A stretch of 64,000 bases of DNA, from the NCBI GenBank assembly GCA_947471745.1, contig CANJKZ010000264.1:1456501-1520500 (forward strand). Direction: 5' to 3'. Origin of the DNA: Closterium sp. Naga37s-1. Taxonomy: Eukaryota > Streptophyta > Zygnematophyceae > Desmidiales > Closteriaceae. Of this stretch, positions 43,132-52,815 are shown piece by piece. The notes below the pieces were generated by a model. It was not told where the DNA came from. It worked only from the letters and a program-made list of their open reading frames with translations, and did no database searches. Within the stretch, counting starts at the first letter, position 1; each line of letters opens with the position of its first letter. A program made the translations under genes and the position numbers.

Positions 43132-43266
43132 TGTCAGAACATTATAGCTTATGCTGTTGTGTAGGCTATAGTGGGGTATCCCATAGGGGGTACAACCAAT
43201 TAGGGTTTCATATTTGTACTCACTTCATTTCATAGTTCATCCATTTTTCTTGTTCAAATCTTCTCA
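43132..43266 (+). repeat. 3' LTR of Copia P1 (135 bp)
   Basis: Identical by eye to the 5' copy. Followed by acgag and the interrupted M1 sequence. Confidence 0.93.
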
Positions 43267-43271
43267 ACGAG

Positions 43272-45309
43272 GAGTGAGGAGCGGCGCGCTGCCGCCCCTC
43301 GACGCAAGGAAGGCAGGGCGGGGCAGGCGAGGGCGGGAGGGGAGGCAAAGACCAGGGTAGACCAGAGACGAGAAGACGGGAGTGCATGCCACGATGGCGT
43401 GGCAGGGAGGGGTGACCCAGGTGGTGGTGCCACAGAAGAGTCTGGTGCCAGAGGTGGTGACACGAGCAAGAGGCGGCTACCTGACCTGATGCGGACACCT
43501 GAGCAGACGCAGCTAGCCGAGGAGGCTCGGTAGCCAGTGTGTACAGACTCGACCCTGGCTGACGAGTGAACGTAGCCAGGTGACGCCCTGTCCGTGTGCA
43601 CGTGCAGATCGACACACGCTGACCCCCATGAGTGGTGGTAGTGATCATCGCATCCTGGAGGGCAGCGGTACTCACCAAGTTCGTAGAGAACGAGGGAAGG
43701 TGAAGCTGGACAGAACTGCCGGACACGAGAGGACAGTGGAGGAACGGGCAACGACCGGGCCCCCAGAGGGGTCAGCCAGTCTGACCGGGACAGGTGCAGG
43801 GAGAGGAGTGAGAGTGGTGCTGTCACGAAAGAAACAGCGCGAGGCGCTTGAGTCCAACGTGAAGGTGTGCAAGGCCTGAGCAGGCGCAGTACCAGGGAGA
43901 GGACTAGGCTCACTAGCACCTAGAGCAGCAGCAGCTATACCTGGGTCAGGCGGCACACACCAGTAACAGTCACCCTCAGCACTAACAGACAAAGCATACA
44001 TAGCAGAAAGAATAGCATCAAAATCTAGGTCAAAGATAGCAATCCTAGACCTAAGCAGATCTTCCCAGCGAGGGAGCTCGACGTTGTCACCAAACTCAGC
44101 ACGCCAAGCGTCGTCAAGGCGGGAGAAGCAGCGGTGCTGAGTGTGAAGCTTCCCGCATGTCTAACCAGCACGAACACCCGTGCGAATGACATACGGGCAG
44201 CTATCACTACCCCCAGACGCCCCACGCCGAAACAACCACTCACGGAGCTGCTGGGGCGAATGGGTCTCGCTCCGACGCTGCTGCTGCTGCCGCTGGCCAC
44301 CACCAGGGCCTCCATGCCGAGGTCCAGTCCTACTGCCTCCGGTCCCACCGCCTCCACTACCGCCACTCCCACCGCTGCCTCCACCGCCGCCACCAGAGCC
44401 CCCACTCCCGCCACCAGTCCCACCGCCGCCACCACCCCCACTGCCTCCACTACCTCCACCGCTGCCCCCACCACCACTCCCGCTGCCACCTCCACCACCA
44501 CCGCTGCCACCTCCACCACCCCTGCCACCCTTGCCCTTGCTGCTGCGGCGCTTTGCACTAGCAGAAGCAGCCCTGACGTCCTCAGCAATAGAGACGTCTG
44601 CAGCAGCAGCAGAGGCGTAAGAGGGGGCAAAGGGGGAGGGGGAGCACCCCTCAAAGAAGGGCGGGCGCGAAGTGCCACGAGCAGCACCTACAGCAACTGC
44701 ACTAGTCTCAGCTGCGAGTAGATGCTGCTCGAGGAGGTCAACAGTGAGGGAGGTGGGGTCAAGGGAGAGAAAGTGGTCCCTGACAGAGCGAAGAGAGTCA
44801 GGGAGGCGAGTGACTATGAAGTAGAGGGTGATGAACATCGGGGGCTGGTTCCTCTCAAGGAACTCAGCAGGGACGGTAGCTCGGTAGTGAGCGTCGCTAG
44901 TGCGCAGGTGGGAAACCAGGTCCTCTACTGTGGCAAAAGCTGACGGCTCGGGGAACTGGTAGGGCAGTAGCAGTCGGCCTAGCGCAGCAGTGGCAGGCGA
45001 GGAGTAGCGAGTGACTACAGCGTGGTACAGGGCCTGTGCTGTCTTGTGTTGTCCAATGTGAGCACATTCGGCTAGCGGCAGGTGGTTGCGAATGGCTAAG
45101 CGTGCAGCAGCGTCACGCGTAAGCGACTGTGAGCGAGTCGCACTGTCAGCTGTGGCGGGAGGGGCAGTAGCGGCACCCGACGCGAGGTCAAACAGCGACA
45201 CACTGTCCTTAGAATCGCTCAGTAGGTACAGCTGCAGGTCGTCGAGCCACGTGTCAAACTGAACCGGTCTGCGTTCACGATCGAACGCGAGAACCCTAAG
45301 CGAAGCCAT
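43272..45309 (-). pseudogene. M1 gag-protease-GAG-pre-integrase
   Basis: MASLRVLAFDRERRPVQFD start; capsid region; Gly/Ser-rich tract; RQQQQRRSETHSPQQLREWLF; zinc region broken by a TAG at 44161-44163 (Gln CAG in M5) inside VRAG-TCGK; protease FTLDSSASRCFFRD (DSG changed to DSS); then LLWHHHLGHPSLPRHRG and CLPCVEGRQRAAPHSS. A frameshift lies near 43700. Confidence 0.82.
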
Positions 45310-45485
45310 AGCTGTGCAGCACGCAGGAGCAGCAGTAGCAGTAGCAGTAGCAGCAATAGCAGCTGTAGTAGCAGCAGGGACAGAGAGGCCAAGGGGCCGA
45401 GGGGCCTGGGGCCTAGGGGCCGAGGGGCCGAGGGGCGGGGCCGAGGGGCCTAGGGGCCAAGGGGCCGAGTCAGTGAGCGCAGTGG
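43272..45485 (-). mobile_element. Copia element M1, 5' part (leader, gag, protease)
   Basis: Minus strand: part of the C-rich leader (45485-45310), gag from ATG at 45309, protease and GAG-pre-integrase, reaching the acgag duplication of P1. It continues at 35886. Its upstream end meets the DNMT-gypsy at about 45485; the missing LTR and first leader part are at 1531-1812 in the opposite orientation. Confidence 0.85.
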
Positions 45486-45584
45486 GACAAGGGCGGGACC
45501 CGCTCGCCCAACTGGTGCCACGTGCGGAAGGAGGAGTACGGAGGGGAGGGGCACTCACCTGAACGCCGCCAGCAGCGCAGCAGG

Positions 45585-46799
45585 ATGGAAGATGCCTGGT
45601 CACCGTCGCCAGAAAGGCGGCCGCTGCGCGAGACGGGCAGGGGGGAGGGGCGAAAGGCGCGCGAGCCGCCGACGCCACAATGGGGACGGGCGGAAGAGTG
45701 GGGAGGGCTTAGGGAGGGGCGCCACGAATCAGGAGGAAGTCGCCAAGAGGGCAGAACGGAGGGCGGAACCCTGGCGCACGGAGCGGAGCGGGCACGAGAA
45801 GCCAGAGAAGGCATGCAGAGGGCAAGGGTGAGGGGAGCGGAGAGGGGTCGGCCAGGGGGAGCCAGCGAATCATGGGGAGAGGGGCGAGTGGGTGCCGCCA
45901 GCACCCCGCGAGTGGAAGTGCCCACCAGGTTCTCGGGCGACCAACGCGCGGGGCCTACCTTCAAGCACCACCTGATGCAGGTGGGGAATGTGCGGTACCG
46001 CTGCGATCGGCACAACATGGACCCAGTAGACTTCTTTTTTAGCTTGCCAAACACCCTGGAGGGAGAGGCCGAGACGCTGTACCGCATGAGGATGGAGGAA
46101 TTGCTGTGGAGGGCAGGGAGGTACGGGGAAGACCCCACGGAGGCATTTTTGGAGCAGCTGCAGCGGCAATTCCCTGGCCATACGGCGGAGCGTATAAGGG
46201 AATTCCAGGAATTCAGCAGGGGCCGGGCTGAGTCACTGTTGACCTACTACAACAGATTGATTAACGTGGCGGAGGACGTGAGATGCACGGATAACAGTCT
46301 GCTCATCAGCAAGTTCCTGGGAGGCTTGGATGAGGCCTTAGGAGGTGGGCTAAGGATGAGAGTGTATGAGCTGGGCGCGGAGGCAAGCCTGGAGGAGGTG
46401 TTCGATCTGGCAGAGAGGGTGGAGCTCGCACAGAGGAAATATGAGGCTTATCTCCCCAGGCCAGCGGAGAGAAGCCGGAGGCCAACATGGGCGGCGGCAA
46501 TAATACCGGAAGGGGGAGGGAGGACGGATGGACGGGGGGAGTCAGGGTCTGACACCAGGACATGTCACAGGTGCGGGCAGCCAGGGCATCTGCGAAGGGA
46601 CTGCAAGAACTGTGACGGGTGTGGGAAGCCAGGGCACAGGAAGCGGGAGTGCCCAGATGCAGCCAGGTGTGAAATCTGCAAGAAGTGGGGGCATGAGCTG
46701 AAGGTTGCTACCAGAGAGAAGGGGGGATTAGGAGGCATCCGGAGGAGCTGCAGCGGCAGATTAGTAGGTTGCAGGCACAGCTCAGGGCGACCGGGCTGA
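45585..46799 (+). CDS. DNMT-gypsy gag with zinc knuckles
   Basis: ATG at 45585 (MEDAWSPSPERRPLRE). Arg/Gly-rich N-terminus, then the Ty3-type capsid domain (PTFKHHLMQVGNVRYRCDRH, TLYRMRMEELLWRAG, FLEQLQRQFPGHTAERIREF, LINVAEDVRC). Two zinc knuckles, CHRCGQPGHLRRDC and CDGCGKPGHRKREC, and the start of a third, CEICKKWGHE. At about 46697 one base appears lost: the other frame continues as AEGCYQREGG, completing the third knuckle. The terminal 34 residues of this frame are therefore out-of-frame readthrough. Packages element RNA. Confidence 0.83.
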   Translation: MEDAWSPSPERRPLRETGRGEGRKAREPPTPQWGRAEEWGGLREGRHESGGSRQEGRTEGGTLAHGAERAREAREGMQRARVRGAERGRPGGASESWGEGRVGAASTPRVEVPTRFSGDQRAGPTFKHHLMQVGNVRYRCDRHNMDPVDFFFSLPNTLEGEAETLYRMRMEELLWRAGRYGEDPTEAFLEQLQRQFPGHTAERIREFQEFSRGRAESLLTYYNRLINVAEDVRCTDNSLLISKFLGGLDEALGGGLRMRVYELGAEASLEEVFDLAERVELAQRKYEAYLPRPAERSRRPTWAAAIIPEGGGRTDGRGESGSDTRTCHRCGQPGHLRRDCKNCDGCGKPGHRKRECPDAARCEICKKWGHELKVATREKGGLGGIRRSCSGRLVGCRHSSGRPG

Positions 46800-47760
46800 G
46801 AGGGGAGGCAGAGGCAGGGATGTACGCTAGAGATGAGGAAGGGGAGGAGGTGGAGCAGGACGTGCAGTGTGCCCTCATGGCTTGGAGAGGAAGGGAGGAG
46901 ATGGGGCTGAGGAGCGGAGGCAAGGATGGCAGGCGGGGGCAGGGAAGGAAGGAACAGGTGAAGGGAGAGAAGCCAGCTGAGCCAGCCCTGGAGCAAGCCC
47001 CCGCACGCCATCCCCAAGAGAGGCTGGTGTGCCAGACCTCGGTGCTACTACTGGAGAAGGGAGCCATGGAAGTGGAGGGAGAGAAGGTAAAGACAGCCAT
47101 CATAGACACAGGGGCAAAGAGTGTGAAGTTGGGCAGAGGGATGGCTGAAAGGCTAGGATTGCTGGCGCAGGAGAGGCATGTGGCAAAGGGGATGTTGGTA
47201 ATGACGGCGGAAGGGGGGGAGCCGAAGTGGATGCCATGCACCCGAACGCCCATAGAAGTGACGCTGCTGCCGGGGGGGGGGGGGGGGGGGCATGAGACCA
47301 AAATCCGCATGAAGTGTGGGATTTCTGAGTCGGAAGACTTTGATGTGCTAGTAGGCACCGAGCTGGTGTATGTGGTAGGGATGACAATATGCACGTGGAC
47401 GAAGAAGGTCGAGTTTAGGACGAGGTACTGGAAAAAGGAGGGGCCACTGAGAGAGCTGCCAATGCGGTTTGTGAAAGTGGAGCCGAAGAGGGCGTACCAG
47501 GCCGTGGGGGGGCTGCTGCCTGGGGAGCGGGGAGGGACACCAGGGTTGGGAGGAGCACCCAGAATGAAGGGGATGGACAAGCCACAGCAGCAGAGTGATT
47601 GGCAACAGTCCATCCACCTGGTGGAGCTGTTTGGGGGGATAGGGGCAGGCCTGTCCGCAGTGGTGAGGAACGGGATAGCAGTGAGGAGGTGGACGTATGT
47701 GGAGAAGGAACCCGGGGTCAGGAGGATGGCGGAGCATCATGCCTGGAAGCTACAAGCGGA
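46697..47760 (+). CDS. DNMT-gypsy protease and DNMT N-terminal part
   Basis: Frame shifted relative to gag. It starts within the third zinc knuckle, then a coiled Gln-rich stretch (EELQRQISRLQAQL), retropepsin (AIIDTGAKSVKLGRGMAERLG, later FDVLVGTELVY) and the start of a C5 methyltransferase: IHLVELFGGIGAGLSAVVRNG (motif I, S-adenosylmethionine binding) and WTYVEKEPGVRRMAEHHAW. It contains a run of about 19 G (47272-47290) in frame. Directly followed by the in-frame 24-bp array (HNPCLPSQ repeats), which separates it from motif IV. Confidence 0.83.
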
Positions 47761-48392
47761 GCACAACCCATGTCTCCCAAGTCAGCACAACCCATGTCTC
47801 CCAAGTCAGCACAACCCATGTCTCCCAAGTCAGCACAACCCATGTCTCCCAAGTCAGCACAACCCATGTCTCCCGAGTCAGCACAACCCATGTCTCCCGA
47901 GTCAGCACAACCCATGTCTCCCGAGTCAGCACAACCCATGTCTCCCGAGTCAGCACAACCCATGTCTCCCGAGTCAGCACAACCCATGTCTCCCGAGTCA
48001 GCACAACCCATGTCTCCCGAGTCAGCACAACCCATGTCTCCCGAGTCAGCACAACCCATGTCTCCCGAGTCAGCACAACCCATGTCTCCCGAGTCAGCAC
48101 AACCCATGTCTCCCGAGTCAGCACAACCCATGTCTCCCGAGTCAGCACAACCCATGTCTCCCGAGTCAGCACAACCCATGTCTCCCGAGTCAGCACAACC
48201 CATGTCTCCCGAGTCAGCACAACCCATGTCTCCCGAGTCAGCACAACCCATGTCTCCCGAGTCAGCACAACCCATGTCTCCCGAGTCAGCACAACCCATG
48301 TCTCCCGAGTCAGCACAACCCATGTCTCCCGAGTCAGCACAACCCATGTCTCCCAAGTCAGCACAACCCATGTCTCCCAAGTCAGCACAAGT
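47761..48392. repeat. 24-bp minisatellite, right array (about 26 copies)
   Basis: Core ccatgtctcccaagtcagca; inner copies carry cccgagtc instead of cccaagtc, while the first about four and the last two carry cccaagtc. It is open in all three plus frames since 24 is a multiple of 3, giving spurious frames (SAQPMSPE, THVSRVST). Reverse complement of the array at 8169-8318. On the left it touches DNMT coding sequence, on the right SUVR intron. Confidence 0.96.
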
Positions 48393-48551
48393 TTTGAAGT
48401 CACATCGTACAGCACGTAACCGTTGTTTGCTCTTGAGAATCCACGTAAATGAGAAGCATGTTGGCGTCCTCTGACCATTGTCTTTCGCCCCGCCATGCAT
48501 GCTGTTCTCCTCCCCTGCACCCGCCACTGGCACGGGCATGGGCATGGGCAG

Positions 48552-51500
48552 GTGTTCATGACGGCGGGCAAGGGGTGGGGGGTGCGCACGCTGGAGCGGC
48601 TGCCGCGGGGGGCGTTTGTGTTTGAGTATGCGGGCGAGGTGGTCACCAACACTGAGATGGACGAGCGCAACCAGCAGCAGGCGAGGAACCAGCGCGGCAC
48701 CTTCCCTATCTACCTGGATGCGGACTGGGCGGCGGAGGGGGGTCTGACTGACGATGAGGCCCTGTGCCTGGATGCCACGAAGCTTGGCAACGTGGCGCGA
48801 TTCGTCAACCACAGGTACCTCATGGGCCTGCGCGTCCCTTCAACCATAAGTGTTTTGTCAAGTCAGCCATGAGTGAGTTGTTGGGCAAACATGATGGTGG
48901 TTGCCAGGGGTGCATGATGGTGGTTGCCAGGGGTGCATGTGAATGATCACGCACGGGGGTAAGCGATGTCCATGCTGTGCACCATGGGACATGTGTGAGC
49001 ATGAGGCTCACGCCAAGAACCATGACGAAGCGGGTGAATTGGGTTTCGATTTTAGCACAGTCTGTGGCCATGTGTGTCCACCTCATATTCTGCTTCTCCC
49101 TTCAGTCGTCCCGCTTGCCGTTCATTCTGTAACCCAACTCTGACATGGTTCCACAGGTGTGGAGATGCGAACCTGGTGAACGTGCCAGTGGAGATAGAGC
49201 ACACGGACCACAACATCTACCATGTGAGTGGGGCGGTCAACGTATCACTGTGTGTGTGGCATCAATGCGAGAGCACGTAAAGGATGTCAGCCCACCGTGC
49301 TTGTTCTTGCTACCTGTGCTTGTGCCCGGGGTTTCATTGGGTTGCACCCCTTGAATTGCAGGTGGCGTTTTTCACAAGGAGGGAGGTCGAGGCAAACGAA
49401 GAGCTAACATGGGTACGTGATGCCAAGGTGCTTTTATTTCGTACAAACATAAAACAGAGTTATGAACTGGTGGGGTGGCAGTGTCTTTGGCAAGGTAAGC
49501 TGGTGTTATTTGATGGGGCATGAAAGGGGAACAAATCACGAAGTTCAGTGTTCAAGTTTTGTGTGAAGGAAACGTTGTATGATTCTGCAGTGCTTATCTG
49601 TGCAAGGTAGGAAAGTAATGGCGATGGGTGAGGTTGTTTTGTGCACAATGCTACCTGAGCCACGCGCAGAGAATAGACGGTGCCAGTGAGGAAATCTAAA
49701 CGAGGTTGTGAGTATGCAACGGGCCTTCTTAAGGTAGGTATTGAGCAGCTGAACAGAAATTGGAAGGGAGGATAGATGTCCTGTCCTGGGGTCGGACCAT
49801 CCAACTTGGGTCGGACCATCCAACTTGGCAGCACCCTTGCCGGCTTATGGAGCCGACTAGCAGCCACCCGGCACATGGGCAAGGAGTAAGTGCAAGTTTG
49901 TGTGTGGCAGCAATGGTGGGCAGGGAGTAAGTGCGTGTGTGTGTGGCAGCAATGGTGGGCAGGGAGTAAGTGCAAGTGTGTGTGTGGCAGCAATGGTGGG
50001 CAGGGAGTAAGTGCAAGTGTGTGTGTGGCAGCAATGGTGGGCATGGAGTAAGTGCAAGTGTGTGTGTGGCAGCAATGGTGGGCAGGGAGTAAGTGCGTGT
50101 GTGTGTGGCAGCAATGGTGGGCAGGGAGTAAGTGCGTGTGTGTGTGGCAGCAATGGTGGGCAGGGAGTAAGTGCAAGTGTGTGTGTGGCAGCAATGGTGG
50201 GCAGGGAGTAAGTGCAAGTGTGTGTGTGGCAGCAATGGTGGGCAGGGAGTAAGTGCAAGTGTGTGTGTGGCAGCAATGGTGGGCAGGGAGTAAGTGCAAG
50301 TGTGTGTGTGGCAGCAATGGTGGGCAGGGAGTAAGTGCAAGTGTGTGTGTGGCAGCAATGGTGGGCAGGGAGTAAGTGCAAGTGTGTGTGTGGCAGCAAT
50401 GGTGGGCAGGGAGTAAGTGCAAGTGTGTGTGTGGCAGCAATGGTGGGCAGGGAGTAAGTGCAAGTGTGTGTGTGGCAGCAATGGTGGGCAGGGAGTAAGT
50501 GCAAGTGTGTGTGTGGCAGCAATGGTGGGCAGGGAGTAAGTGCAAGTGTGTGTGTGGCAGCAATGGTGGGCAGGGAGTAAGTGCAAGTGTGTGTGTGGCA
50601 GCAATGGTGGGCAGGGAGTAAGTGCAAGTGTGTGTGTGGCAGCAATGGTGGGCAGGGAGTAAGTGCAAGTGTGTGTGCGAGGATGTCCATGGCCTCATCC
50701 ATGGCCTCGTCCATGGCCTCGTCCAGAGCTTTGGTCGAAATCCAACACGTTTGAGTCGAACCCATTACAACATCTGTTACTGTCAAACCGAACTCAAACA
50801 GTGGGACTCGAACACTGCTGTGTTCGAGTGTGTGGTTGAACACTGGTGTGCTCAGGTCGAATCTGTTCCACTCGAACTCGAACAGGTTCGTATTTATGGG
50901 CCCCATTCACCATAGTCACATGGGTTCGAGTGTTTTTCAGGATAAGCAACCTCGAACAGTTGACCATGATCGGGTCGAACCATGAAGGTCTGCCCCAAAC
51001 CTTTTTGGCCAAAAAACAATCCCTGTTCGACTCAACTCGAGCGGTTCGAGTCGAACCGAATAGGGGTTCGATATTTTGCGCAAGTCTAGTCCAAGTTGGC
51101 TGCGTGGCCCCCTACTCTGTATCGCACTCACTTGTTACTCGTGAGACTGGGCATGAGCATTTGAGCCAAACTTTAATTGGTTAGGTTCAATCCCTGTTTC
51201 GTGTCAAAAATGTGTTCATTTGCCCCAATTTGTATTCTTGTCATGTTTGTCTTTGTACCGTTCTTTGATTTTTTTTTATTTTTTTATTTCCAATGATTTT
51301 CTCCTTGAAGAAATGGTTTCCTGGTGTTGTGGCTACGTTCTGAACATACCAATGACTCACAACACACAATGACAAATGGAACTAGTAGGTTGGTGGTTGA
51401 AAGCAAACATGGAAGCAGGAGTGAAGAGGAGTGCAAGATGTATGGCATGGAGCAGGAGTTCAATAACCATAGATGCGGTGGCAAATGAACACTAACCAGA

Positions 51501-52548
51501 CCTGCAAAAACCCAACCCTACCTCCCTTTTCCCTGCCCCTGCAACCCCCCCCTCTGCCCCTCCCCTCTACCCCCTCTCACTTCCTCCCTCCCGACCCCCT
51601 GCCCCCTCAACCCCCACACCCCCCTCTCCCACCCCCCCCTCTCCCCTCCATCTCCGTTAGAAAAAAAAAAACAAGAAGAAAACAAAAAAGAGCACGATGG
51701 TGTTTCATTTGAGAGCATGACTACGGGTCTAAGTTGCGAAGTTGATGGTCCATTGGCCGCTTCGAGCGGCCACCTGAGTCGCACGTCCCGGTCGTAACCA
51801 CAGATTGTTCGCAGCACGATGATGCTGAAGCATCCCCGTTAGTTGCGACTGCCAGATAGCAAGTTGGACTCGTGCATGTGGTTGGTATGGGGTTGCATGT
51901 GGTTAATATGGGGTTGCATGTGGTTGGTATGGCGTTGCATGTGGTTGGTATGGCGTTGCATGTGGTTGGTATGGCGTTGCATGTGGTTGGTATGGCGTTG
52001 CATGTGGTTGGTATGGGGTTGCATGTGGTTGGTATGGCGTTGCATGTGGTTGGTATGGGGTTGCATGTGGTTGTATGGCGTTGCATGTGGTTGGTATGGG
52101 GTTGCATGTGGTTGGCATGGCGTTGCATGTGGTTGGTATGGCATTGCATGTGGTTGGTATGGTGTTGCATGTGGTTGGCATGGTGTTGCATGTGGGTGGT
52201 ATGGCGTTGCATGTGGTTGGTATGGCATTGCATGTGAACATGTTTGACCATTCAACTTCTTTTTTATTCATTTTTGTTTTGGTACTGTTTAAGTGTCTAG
52301 AATGACGATGCTTGAAATGGGCACGATGCCATAAGACCGAGTGAACCATAATCAATCATTCCAGTCATTCATATTTGTCATTTACCAAGTACCTTGTAAT
52401 GTACCCTTTTCCTCTCTTGTTAATGCAGGACTATACACTCGATTTCACTGAAGACTCCGCACTTCCCACTTTCAAATGTTTCTGCGGGTCGCCGTTCTGT
52501 CGAGACCCAAGAGCATCGAGCAGGCAAGGAATACGTACAAATCGATGA
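48552..52548 (+). CDS. SUVR: SUVR-type histone lysine methyltransferase, 3' half (SET and post-SET)
   Basis: Four exons with GT-AG borders. 48552-48814 (cag| acceptor): VFMTAGKGWGVRTLERLPRG, FEYAGEVVTN, GNVARFVNH. 49157-49223: RCGDANLVNVPVEIEHTDHNIYH. 49362-49412: VAFFTRREVEANEELTW. 52429-52548: DYTLDFTEDSALPTFKCFCGSPFCRDPR, then TGA. Joined, these give the SET hallmarks GKGWG, FVNHRCGDAN and the post-SET CxCxxxxC zinc site. Upstream, no pre-SET exists on the plus strand; the pre-SET exon on the minus strand ending at 9833 fits in phase 0 (RRLE/VFMT). Catalytic residues look intact, but as assembled the gene is split and could not give one transcript. Confidence 0.88.
49885..50677. repeat. 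41-bp minisatellite (about 20 copies)
   Basis: Units with core gtgtggcagcaatggtgggc plus agggagtaagtgcaagtgtgt. Some units lack the aag step and are shorter. One unit has gggcatgg for gggcaggg. Within the last SUVR intron. Confidence 0.95.
51876..52242. repeat. 21-bp minisatellite (about 17 copies)
   Basis: Units gcatgtggttggtatggcgt plus t; variants ggggtt and gcattg alternate. Within the last SUVR intron, about 190 bp upstream of its acceptor. Confidence 0.95.
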
Positions 52549-52815
52549 CCATGGGTTCTGCCATAGTAAACCCTATCATCTTACTGTACCCCCGTAAGGT
52601 AAATGGGGGTTGAGTGGACCTGCAATTTGTTAGAATAAGAAGAGGATCTTTGGATAGGATAAGTCAGCTAGAGTAAAAGACAGCGGAATGTCAGAGGTGC
52701 ACTGGACATCCCCGATTGATCATAGGGGCTCTCGACACAGAAGGATCATGGCATTGTTGTCAGCGAACAAGGTCGATACAGAGCCCGCTCACCAAGGTCG
52801 GTGAGTAAGAAGGTC
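52549..52815. other. SUVR downstream region, gene-free
   Basis: Follows the SUVR stop codon; probably 3' UTR and intergenic. No clear polyadenylation signal or domain recognised. It merges into a decayed Copia fragment. Confidence 0.5.

Larger units (their letters stand above)
35887..43266 (+). mobile_element. Copia element P1, intact and recent
   Basis: Full-length element of 7380 bp with two LTRs of 135 bp that I read as identical (35887-36021, 43132-43266), target duplication acgag (35882-35886 and 43267-43271), primer site, leader, one 1991-codon gag-pol frame, 3' UTR and polypurine tract (cctatgggggtg before 43132). Inserted in M1 in opposite orientation. All catalytic motifs are present, so it may be capable of movement or was until recently. 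Confidence 0.95.
45486..47760 (+). mobile_element. DNMT-carrying Ty3/gypsy element, 5' half
   Basis: Plus strand: gag, protease and the first motif of a C5 DNA methyltransferase, followed directly by the 24-bp array. The reading frame continues on the minus strand from 8168. No LTR is found at its 5' end; tggtgccacgtgcgg at about 45512 could be a primer-binding site, which would leave almost no LTR, so the element appears 5'-truncated or of unusual structure. Confidence 0.82.
49413..52428 (+). other. Last SUVR intron (3.0 kb)
   Basis: Donor tgg|gtacgt and acceptor taatgcag|gac. It has no gene. It contains the 41-bp array (49885-50677), TTCGA-rich sequence (50735-51075), a pyrimidine-rich stretch and A-run (51520-51690), and the 21-bp array (51876-52242). 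Long minus-strand frames across the arrays are repeat artefacts. Confidence 0.8.

Noticed and set aside
46690-46800. Programmed frameshift between gag and protease of the DNMT-gypsy
   Set aside because: The shift lies inside a zinc knuckle and is best explained by loss of one G; no slippery heptamer was seen.
47599-48812. Long open frames across the 24-bp array on both strands (SAQPMSPE, THVSRVST, GCADSGDM, VVLTRETW repeats)
   Set aside because: A 24-bp unit lacking stops leaves every frame open. Only the DNMT frame (HNPCLPSQ) connects to a real domain on its flank.
49460-50906. About 300-410-codon minus-strand frames of repeated LPTIAATHTLALTPCP
   Set aside because: Translation of the 41-bp minisatellite in a SUVR intron; no flanking domain or start context.
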